Assembly: GCA_001790315.1 (NCBI GenBank) | Contig: MGCE01000078.1 | Coordinates: 1-6,065, forward strand | Reading direction: 5' to 3' | Length of the DNA: 6,065 bases | Source of the DNA: Candidatus Rokubacteria bacterium RIFCSPLOWO2_02_FULL_72_37 | GTDB lineage: Bacteria > Methylomirabilota > Methylomirabilia > Rokubacteriales > CSP1-6 | In this document: positions 1 to 5,048 of the stretch, piece by piece | How the letters are laid out: each line of letters begins with the position of its first letter | Position numbering within the stretch: the first letter of the stretch is position 1 | Notes under the pieces: model-generated | What the model was told of the DNA's origin: nothing | What the model saw: only the letters and a program-made list of their open reading frames with translations | Databases searched by the model: none | Made by a program: the position numbers and the translations under genes

Positions 1-1
1 G

Positions 2-1009
2 CTGCTGCTCGGCGCGGCCTGCCTCGCGTTCGGCGCCGTCGCGAGCCTGCTCTGGCTCGCCGTCGGCTTCGCGGCGCTGCGCTTCCTCGCGCAGGGCTCA
101 CTGATGCTGAATTGTGCCAACCTGGTTTCCCAGTGGTTCAGCCGGCGGCGCGGGTTCGCGCTGAGCCTCATGGCCCTCGGTTTCGCGGTCTCGATGGCCG
201 TGCATCCGCCGCTCGGTCTGTACCTGATCGAGACGATCGGCTGGCGCCAGGCGTGGGTCGTGCTCGGCGTGCTCACCTGGGGGCTGATGCTGCCGCCGGT
301 CCTGCTCCTCGTGCACGACACGCCGGAGGACAGGGGGCTCCGGCCGGACGGCGCCGCGGTGGAGATGGAGGAGGCCCCGCCCGGCGCGCACGCCGCGCCA
401 GCGGTGAGCGGGCTCACGCTCCGCGAGGCCCTCGGCACGTCGGCCTTCTACATCGTCGCGGCCGGCTGGTTCGCCATCGCGATGCTGGTCACGACGCTGC
501 ACTTCTACCAGGTCTCCATCCTGGGCGCGCAGGGGGTCGCGACCGAGATCGCGGCGCGCGTGTTCCCGGTCTCCGCGCTGACGATGGTGGTGACCATGCC
601 CTTCGTCGGCCGCATGTTCGATCGCCGTCGCACGCGGCACGTGTTCGCCGGCGCCCTGGTCGTCACGACGGCGTCCCTCGTCGGCGTCACTTTCGTCCAC
701 GACGTGACCACGGCGGTCCTCTACGCGATGTTGTTCGGCCTCAACAACGCCTGCAGCATGACGATGTTCGGCTATCTCTGGCCGCGCTACTTCGGCCGCC
801 GGCACCTCGGCAGCATCCAGGGCACCGGCCAGATGGTCGGCGTCGTCGGCGCCTCGCTGGGCCCGCTGCCCGTGGGGCTCGCCTTCGACGTGATCGGCAG
901 CGCCGGCGGCACGCTCCGGCTGCTCGCGCTGCTGCCGCTCGCCTGCGCGGCGGCGGCGCTGTTCCTCCGGACGCCTGCCGGGATCACCGGCAGCGAACAC
1001 CTGGAGTGA
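2..1009 (+). CDS. MFS transporter, monocarboxylate-porter-like (5' end outside window)
   Basis: Inner-membrane secondary transporter of the major facilitator superfamily, probably moving a small organic acid or similar metabolite; the substrate is unknown. The frame is open from base 2, so the in-frame ATG at 104 is an internal methionine. It falls inside a helix of the N-terminal half, directly before the loop WFSRRRG that links TM4 and TM5. About 335 residues are visible; 400-420 is usual, so TM1, TM2 and the first motif A are missing. Visible hallmarks are hydrophobic helices throughout, GWRQAW before TM6, a hydrophilic central loop with PEDRGLRPDG (a PED-GLRPDG form common in oxalate/formate-antiporter-type and monocarboxylate porters), the second-half motif A as GRMFDRRRTRH, and YFGRRHLGSIQG between late helices. 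The stop at 1007-1009 is 10 bases before the hydrolase ATG, so the two are probably co-transcribed. Family is secure; subfamily is inferred. Confidence 0.9.
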   Translation: MLLGAACLAFGAVASLLWLAVGFAALRFLAQGSLMLNCANLVSQWFSRRRGFALSLMALGFAVSMAVHPPLGLYLIETIGWRQAWVVLGVLTWGLMLPPVLLLVHDTPEDRGLRPDGAAVEMEEAPPGAHAAPAVSGLTLREALGTSAFYIVAAGWFAIAMLVTTLHFYQVSILGAQGVATEIAARVFPVSALTMVVTMPFVGRMFDRRRTRHVFAGALVVTTASLVGVTFVHDVTTAVLYAMLFGLNNACSMTMFGYLWPRYFGRRHLGSIQGTGQMVGVVGASLGPLPVGLAFDVIGSAGGTLRLLALLPLACAAAALFLRTPAGITGSEHLE

Positions 1010-1019
1010 GGGGAGAGCC

Positions 1020-1829
1020 ATGGCCAGCCTGGATATCGCCCCCGGCGAAAGCCTGCACTACGAGTACGACGCGCCCGGCGCGGCCGGGGCGACTTTCGTC
1101 TTCGTCAACGCGCTGGCCGGCAGCACCGCGACCTGGCAGCATCCGGAGATCGGCCCCATCCTGCGATCGGCAGGGTTCGGCACGCTGTGCTGGGACTTCC
1201 GCGGCCAGGCGCAGAGCCGGTGCGGGCCCGCGACCGATCTGTCCCCTCGGCTCGTCGTCGAGGATCTCGCACGTCTCGTTGCCAACCTCGCGCCGCCGCG
1301 GCCGATCCTGGTCGGCCTCTCGATCGGCGGGCTGTTCGCCGCCCAGGGCTACATCGCCGGCGTGCCGGCGGTCGGCCTCGTGCTGATCAACACGCTGAGG
1401 AAACCGGGGACGCGCTTGGAGTGGATCAACCAGGCGGTGGTCGCGCTGGCCCGGACCGGCGGCACGCAGCTCGTCATGGAGGCGAACCTGCCGATGCTGG
1501 TGAATCCCGAGCAGCTCGCGACGATGCGCGCCGGCGCGTTCAGCGGCGGGCCGTACCGGCCGATGGCGCCGACCGACGGGCTGTTCCGGCTGCTGGCCGG
1601 CTCGCTCGCCGCCGACTGGGACTTCCCGTGGGAACGGCTTGCGGTGCCCGTGCTGATCATGACCGGCCTGCACGACCGGGTGTTCTATGTGGCGGCGGAC
1701 GTCGAGGAGCTCGCGGCCCGGATTCCACGGTACCGCGCTGTGGCCTTTCCCGACGCCGGCCACCTGATCCCGATCGAGCGGCCGCGGGCGTTCGCCGCCG
1801 CGCTGCTCGACTTCGCGCCCGGGTTCTGA
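1020..1829 (+). CDS. Alpha/beta-fold hydrolase
   Basis: A 269-residue soluble hydrolase, the usual size for a single-domain alpha/beta hydrolase without signal peptide. The triad can be placed: nucleophile Ser101 in GLSIGG (nucleophile elbow), Asp219 in MTGLHDRV, and His248 in DAGHLIPIERP. A beta-strand plus turn with WDFRGQAQS (57-66) sits where this fold has its D-RG-G-S turn. A lid-like helical region covers about 128-205. In place of the common HG oxyanion element the protein has VNALAGST (29-36). The ATG at 1020 is preceded by GAGGGGAG (1008-1015), which overlaps the transporter stop and supports both the start and translational coupling. The substrate could be an ester, lactone or C-C bond substrate; the adjacent MFS porter suggests it acts on the imported compound or its product. 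Fold and catalytic residues are clear; the reaction is not. Confidence 0.92.
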   Translation: MASLDIAPGESLHYEYDAPGAAGATFVFVNALAGSTATWQHPEIGPILRSAGFGTLCWDFRGQAQSRCGPATDLSPRLVVEDLARLVANLAPPRPILVGLSIGGLFAAQGYIAGVPAVGLVLINTLRKPGTRLEWINQAVVALARTGGTQLVMEANLPMLVNPEQLATMRAGAFSGGPYRPMAPTDGLFRLLAGSLAADWDFPWERLAVPVLIMTGLHDRVFYVAADVEELAARIPRYRAVAFPDAGHLIPIERPRAFAAALLDFAPGF

Positions 1830-1919
1830 ATCGGCTGGCGCTCGGGCTCCCTCCGCGCCGACAATGGGCGCCATGCCACCCCGTGGAGGGCCCGACATGG
1901 ACGGTGGGGAGGCGCGGCG
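1830..1919 (+). other. 90-base gap upstream of the deacetylase gene
   Basis: This is the only gap of any size in the + strand run. It holds a perfect 5-base inverted repeat, GCGCC (1855-1859) and GGCGC (1867-1871), around GACAATG; the GACAAT resembles a weak -10 box, but no convincing -35 lies upstream. It also holds an 8-codon ORF (ATG 1897, TGA 1921-1923) with its own GGAGGG (1885-1890), whose stop overlaps the deacetylase start as GTGA. A secondary promoter or leader is possible. In DNA this GC-rich, such short matches also occur by chance. Confidence 0.3.
1906..1912 (+). promoter_or_regulatory. Ribosome binding site deciding the GTG start of the deacetylase
   Basis: GGGGAGG lies 7 bases before GTG 1920. 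It supports this start over the in-frame ATG at 1977, which has no comparable site and would remove the WP-x3-RCAV lead-in that I recall preceding the TFDFDAE motif in related deacetylases. Confidence 0.6.
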
Positions 1920-2768
1920 GTGAGGGCCGGGCGCGCGCGGACGTCACCTTGGCCCAAGAGCGCGCGCTGCGCCGTCATGCTCACGTTCGACTTCGACGCC
2001 GAGACGCTCTGGCTCGCGCGCGATCCGACGTCCACGGATCTGCCCGGCGTCATGTCGCAGGGCCGCTACGGCGCGACCGTGGGCGTGCCGCGCCTGCTCG
2101 CGCTCCTCCGCGCCGAGGGCGTCCGGGCGACCTTCTACATCCCGGGCTGGGTGGTCGAGCACCACGCCGGCGCGGCGCGCCTGATCCGGGACGCCGGCCA
2201 CGAGATCGGCCATCACGGCTGGCGCCACGACTGGGCTCGTCCCGACGACCCCGACGGCGAGCGCGCCGCGTTCGAGCAGGGGATGCGCGCGCTCGAGGGC
2301 GTGCTCGACGTGAAGCCCCGGGGCTTCCGGGCCCCCGCGTGGGAGCTGACGCCGATCACGCTCGACCTCGTGCGGCAGCACGGCATGTTCCACTCCTCGA
2401 ACCTGATGAACGACGTCTACCCGTATCTCCACCCCGGCACGCCGCCGGTCGTTGAGCTTCCCGTGCAGTGGGTCCTCGACGACGCGCCGTACTTCCTCAT
2501 GCATCCGCGTCTGGCGCCCCGGCCCATGCAGAGCCCGGAGGTGGTCTTCGGGATCTGGCGCGACGAGTTCCGCGGCTTCTACGAGTGGGGCGGGCTCTTC
2601 AACCTGACGTGCCACCCGCAGGTGATCGGCCACCCGTCGCGACTGCTCATGCTGCGACGGCTGATCCGCTTCGTGAAGCGCCACCGCGGCGTCTGGTGGG
2701 CGACCGCGACCGAGGTCGCCAGCCACTGGCTGGACGCCGATCGCGCTCCCGGGCGCCGCCCGCGCTGA
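1920..2768 (+). CDS. Polysaccharide deacetylase family protein (CE4/NodB fold, HpPgdA/PuuE-like)
   Basis: A 282-residue metal-dependent amide hydrolase of the carbohydrate esterase 4 type. All core motifs are visible: TFDFDAE (22-28) with Asp24 as likely base and Asp26 as metal ligand; HGWRH (99-103) giving the two His ligands; GFRAPAW (135-141), the R-x-P-x-W motif; an Asp pair at 187-188; and LTCHPQ (229-234) with His232. There is no signal peptide or membrane segment, so it should be cytoplasmic. That separates it from secreted chitin or peptidoglycan deacetylases and favours the branch holding Helicobacter PgdA and PuuE-type allantoinases, which act on diverse C-N substrates. The phrase TLWLARDP followed by PGVMSQGRYG is a lead-in I recall from that branch. 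The gene follows the hydrolase after 90 bases and precedes a broken hydrolase by 10. Family is secure; the substrate is inferred to be a small amide or N-acyl compound. Confidence 0.93.
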   Translation: MRAGRARTSPWPKSARCAVMLTFDFDAETLWLARDPTSTDLPGVMSQGRYGATVGVPRLLALLRAEGVRATFYIPGWVVEHHAGAARLIRDAGHEIGHHGWRHDWARPDDPDGERAAFEQGMRALEGVLDVKPRGFRAPAWELTPITLDLVRQHGMFHSSNLMNDVYPYLHPGTPPVVELPVQWVLDDAPYFLMHPRLAPRPMQSPEVVFGIWRDEFRGFYEWGGLFNLTCHPQVIGHPSRLLMLRRLIRFVKRHRGVWWATATEVASHWLDADRAPGRRPR

Positions 2769-2778
2769 TCCGGATGCC

Positions 2779-2850
2779 GTGAGCGTCTTCACGACGAGCG
2801 GCGGGCTGCGCCTGGCCTACGCGGTGGACGCCTTCAGCGGCCCGTGGGCG
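2779..2850 (+). pseudogene. Truncated N-terminus of a second alpha/beta hydrolase
   Basis: Starting at GTG 2779, ten bases after the deacetylase stop, the frame encodes MSVFTTSGGLRLAYAVDAFS followed by GPWA. To me this closely resembles the first residues of enol-lactonase-type alpha/beta hydrolases: a short beta-strand, a G-x-x-L-x-Y pair, and a D-(D/A)-F-(T/S)-(D/G)-PW turn that normally leads into a strand ending LLLHG. Here the resemblance stops at about 2848-2850, just before the stop codon of the opposite-strand rhodanese gene at 2857. The frame stays open to 3213, but only as antisense of the rhodanese gene and with no hydrolase features. No clear ribosome binding site precedes the GTG. 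I read it as the 5' stump of a deleted gene, or one side of an assembly join. The identification rests on only about 24 residues. Confidence 0.5.
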
Positions 2851-2856
2851 TGCGCG

Positions 2857-3693
2857 CTACTTCTCGACGGGGAAGCCGACGATGCTGCCCCATTCGGTCC
2901 AGGAGCCGTCGTACACGCGCACGTTGTTCCAGCCGAGCAGGTGATGCATCGCGAACCAGAGGAGCGTCGCGCGGTGGCTCAAACGGCAGTACGCGACGAT
3001 GTCGCCCGGCCGGTCCGGCGTGGCACCCCGCAGGCGCAGCACGGCGCGCAGCTCGTCGGCGCTCTTGAGGGTGTCGTCCTCGTTCAGGAGCTCGCGGAAG
3101 TAGAGGTGGACGGCGCCCGGGATCCGTCCCGTCCGCTCGGCGCCGTGGTCGAAGAAGGGCGGTGGCATCACACGCTCGCCGCGGAACTCCTCGGGCGAGC
3201 GCGCGTCGAGTAGCAGGCGGTCCGGCCGGCCGAGCCCGGCGCGCACGTCGTCGCGCCCGACGCGGCTCGCGGCGTCGCCCGGCGGCGGTGGGTACGATAC
3301 GGGCTCGAAGCGCGGCATGTCCGTCGCGAGCGGCCGCCGCTCGCCGACCCACCGCGTCCTGGCGCCGTCGAGGAGCCGGACGTCGGCATGTCCGCACAGG
3401 GAGAGGACCCAGAACGCGTAGGCGCCGTACTGGACCGGATCGCCGTAGAGGACCACCGTGGTGTCGGGCGTGACACCGATGCGCCCGAGACGTCGGCTCA
3501 TCTCCGCTGGCGTGGGAAACTCGCGGTCCGACTCGTGCCAGAGCGCGGCCTTCCAGTACCACCACGCGGCGCCCGGCACGTGGCCTGCGCGGTAGGCGGC
3601 CGCGTCGTCCACCGAGGAGATCTCGATGACCCGCAGGCGCGGCGCCCCGAGCCGTTCGGCGAGCCACGCCGTGGAGACGAGGCGCGCGCTCAC
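2857..3693 (-). CDS. Thiosulfate sulfurtransferase, tandem rhodanese domains
   Basis: A 278-residue two-domain rhodanese (thiosulfate:cyanide sulfurtransferase type, EC 2.8.1.1 family) that moves sulfane sulfur through a cysteine persulfide; cytoplasmic, no signal peptide. The N-terminal domain (about 5-120) has AYRAGHVPGA and the degenerate loop YGDPVQYGAYAFW with no cysteine, as expected for the structural domain. The C-terminal domain (about 147-275) has LLDARSPEEFRGE, GRIPGAVHL and the active loop AYCRLSHRA with Cys236. The CR-x3-R form fits thiosulfate sulfurtransferases better than the CGSGVT loop of 3-mercaptopyruvate sulfurtransferases. The end, DGSWTEWGS then GFPVEK, is the normal family C-terminus, so the gene is complete. 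The start is GTG 3693, one base after the stop of the upstream gene with only a weak ribosome binding site, so translation is probably coupled. It could serve sulfide or cyanide detoxification or sulfur delivery. Confidence 0.94.
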   Translation of the reverse strand: MSARLVSTAWLAERLGAPRLRVIEISSVDDAAAYRAGHVPGAAWWYWKAALWHESDREFPTPAEMSRRLGRIGVTPDTTVVLYGDPVQYGAYAFWVLSLCGHADVRLLDGARTRWVGERRPLATDMPRFEPVSYPPPPGDAASRVGRDDVRAGLGRPDRLLLDARSPEEFRGERVMPPPFFDHGAERTGRIPGAVHLYFRELLNEDDTLKSADELRAVLRLRGATPDRPGDIVAYCRLSHRATLLWFAMHHLLGWNNVRVYDGSWTEWGSIVGFPVEK

Positions 3694-3694
3694 G

Positions 3695-4144
3695 CTAGCG
3701 TCCGCGCGCGAGGCGCAACAGGCCCAGCACGAGCGCGACGCCCGCGCCGAACGCGAACGCGGCCTGGGGGCCGAAGAGCACCCGTACGCCCTCGCCCTTG
3801 AGCTCGCGGGCGACGAGGAAGCCGATGGCGCTGTCGCGGACGTGAGCCGTCCCGGCGGCGACGAACGCGCCTGCGGACTGGTCCAGCGTCGCCTCCTGCG
3901 CCACCACCGCCGAGACCGCGCACAGCTGGAGCTTCGCCTCGGCGGTCAGGACGCCGCCGACCGTGCCGGCGGTCACCTCGAGCTCGCCGGCGCGCGCGAG
4001 CAGGACGCCGCCCTGCTTCACCTCGACCTCGTTCGCCTCGACGCGCACGGCGCCGCCCTGGCGGATCGTGACGTCGTGGGCGGACAGGGACTGGACTCCG
4101 CCGCGACGGATCGTGACCGACTCTTCCGCGTGGTCGTCTGACAT
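3695..4144 (-). CDS. Small beta-solenoid-like repeat protein with C-terminal membrane tail
   Basis: No function is recognised. The 149-residue protein consists of a 15-residue repeat starting at residue 10: VTIRRGGVQSLSAHD, VTIRQGGAVRVEANE, VEVKQGGVLLARAGE, then degenerate units LEVTAGTVGGV..., KLQLCAVSAVV..., TLDQSAGAFVA... and HVRDSAIGFLV.... Each unit alternates small, hydrophobic and polar residues with a central GG or small pair, the pattern of a stacked beta-helix such as bactofilins. After KGEG (116-119) comes an uncharged hydrophobic stretch (about 126-143) and the basic end RLARGR. This predicts a tail anchor with the repeat domain in the cytoplasm; there is no N-terminal signal. Bactofilins usually lack such a tail, so at most this is a distant analogue. 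It lies 22 bases after the thioesterase gene and 1 base before the rhodanese gene. I recall similar uncharacterised proteins from environmental phyla but cannot name a family. Confidence 0.85.
   Translation of the reverse strand: MSDDHAEESVTIRRGGVQSLSAHDVTIRQGGAVRVEANEVEVKQGGVLLARAGELEVTAGTVGGVLTAEAKLQLCAVSAVVAQEATLDQSAGAFVAAGTAHVRDSAIGFLVARELKGEGVRVLFGPQAAFAFGAGVALVLGLLRLARGR
3983..4117 (-). repeat. Three 45-base tandem units encoding the 15-residue repeats
   Basis: Units lie at 4073-4117, 4028-4072 and 3983-4027, encoding residues 10-54 of the solenoid-like protein. DNA identity is still visible at exact 45-base offsets: CGGATCGTGAC occurs at 4062-4072 and 4107-4117 on the + strand, and CGCCGCCCTG at 4006-4015 and 4051-4060. 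This suggests growth by in-frame duplication of one 15-codon unit, with later units diverged. Confidence 0.65.
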
Positions 4145-4147
4145 GCA

Positions 4148-4156
4148 CTCCTCCTC
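4148..4156 (-). promoter_or_regulatory. Strong ribosome binding site of the solenoid-like gene
   Basis: Read on the - strand this is GAGGAGGAG, ending 3 bases before ATG 4144, with the AGGAGG core a few bases further back. It is the strongest site in the window and fixes the start. It may let this small protein be translated more than its neighbours from the same transcript. Confidence 0.65.
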
Positions 4157-4166
4157 GCTCGGGACG

Positions 4167-5048
4167 CTAGCTCTGGACGAGGACCGCCTGCGCCTTCTCC
4201 CGGATCGCGGCCGGCAGCGGCGTCGAGCGCCGCGCGTCCATGTCGAGATGGACGCCGAGCTGCTCGAGCGCCGCGACGCGCTCGCCGCCCGGCTCGCGCG
4301 TCATGACGTGGAGCAGACGCATCGAGGAACCGCCCACGTGGAGCAGCGCCGAGCGGACGCGCACGAGGTCGCCGGGGCGGAGCGGCGCCAGCACCTCGAG
4401 CTGGAACTCGAAGGTCGAGAAGCCGCGGCGCTCGCCGCGCATGTAGTCCGGCGTGAGCCCGAAGACGGCGATGGCCTGGCCGTTGCACGCCGAGAAGCGC
4501 TGGATGTAGTGCGAGAGGGCGCTCTGGCCGAGCAGATCCATCTCGCACGGCTTCACGGTGTCGCGCGCGGTGTCCCGGAAGCCGTCGAGGCCGCGCGGCC
4601 GCGGGCGCCGCTCGCGCGCGGGGCCGTCCCACGCGACGTGCCGCGCCTCCGCGGCGCGGCGCTGCTCGGCGGTGAGGGGCACCGCCGCGCGGTCCGCGAG
4701 CGTCACGTGGCGCGCGCGCTGCTCGAACGTGGTGCAGAGCTCGCCGCTCGCCGAGTCGAAGAGCTTGTGGCCCAGGACGAGCGCGTCGTCCTCGACGCCG
4801 ATGACCCCGCTCTCCACGTGCAGGAGGTCGCCGACGCGCAGCTCGCGCCGGTAGCGGACGTAGCAGTCGACGGTCACGCAGCCGCGCCCGCCACGCTCCA
4901 TGTACGCCGGGCCGAGGCCGAGCGCCGCGAGCAGGGTCAGGCCCGCGTCGGCGGCGCGCGCGAAGTAGTACGAGACGGTGAGGTGGTCGTTGTGGTCCAC
5001 CTCCCAGCGGAAGACGGTGCCTCGGCCGGTCTCGAGCCAGTCGCTCAC
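4167..5048 (-). CDS. Acyl-CoA thioesterase, double hotdog (4HBT-like)
   Basis: A 293-residue cytoplasmic protein made of two hotdog domains, predicted to hydrolyse an acyl-CoA thioester to the free acid and CoA. Domain 1 (about 8-118) has VDHNDHLTVSYYFARAADA (17-35), the 4-hydroxybenzoyl-CoA-thioesterase-type segment with Asp18, Asn20 and His22 at the start of the hotdog helix, then VTVDCYVRYRRELRVGD. A charged linker spans about 119-160. Domain 2 (about 163-275) repeats the pattern with PCEMDLLGQSALSHYIQRF, FSTFEFQLEVLAPLRPGD and the end LGVHLDMDARRSTPLP. The frame stays open far upstream, but the homology begins at SDWLETGRG, so I choose GTG 5048. AAAGGGG lies 5 bases upstream (5054-5060), and the start overlaps the LRV gene stop as GTGA. 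The substrate is unknown; related two-domain enzymes include betainyl-CoA thioesterase of carnitine catabolism, but no carnitine genes are present here. Confidence 0.9.
   Translation of the reverse strand: MSDWLETGRGTVFRWEVDHNDHLTVSYYFARAADAGLTLLAALGLGPAYMERGGRGCVTVDCYVRYRRELRVGDLLHVESGVIGVEDDALVLGHKLFDSASGELCTTFEQRARHVTLADRAAVPLTAEQRRAAEARHVAWDGPARERRPRPRGLDGFRDTARDTVKPCEMDLLGQSALSHYIQRFSACNGQAIAVFGLTPDYMRGERRGFSTFEFQLEVLAPLRPGDLVRVRSALLHVGGSSMRLLHVMTREPGGERVAALEQLGVHLDMDARRSTPLPAAIREKAQAVLVQS

Noticed and set aside
98..1021. Long open frame (307 codons) on the - strand opposite the MFS gene
   Set aside because: Its translation is dominated by Arg, Ala, Glu, His and Gln with no hydrophobic core, typical of the antisense of GC-rich coding DNA. 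The + strand frame has clear transporter motifs.
1855..1871. 5-base inverted repeat as a terminator or operator
   Set aside because: The stem is too short and has no T-tract, and such matches are common in DNA this GC-rich. No Rho-independent terminator is evident here or at the convergent junction.
1944..2792. 282-codon frame on the - strand opposite the deacetylase
   Set aside because: Composition is antisense-like (Arg, His, Glu, Val rich) with no motif, while the + strand carries the full CE4 motif set.
2779..3213. 144-codon + strand frame taken as an intact gene
   Set aside because: Only the first 24 codons look like protein-coding sequence. The remainder is the exact antisense of the conserved rhodanese gene.
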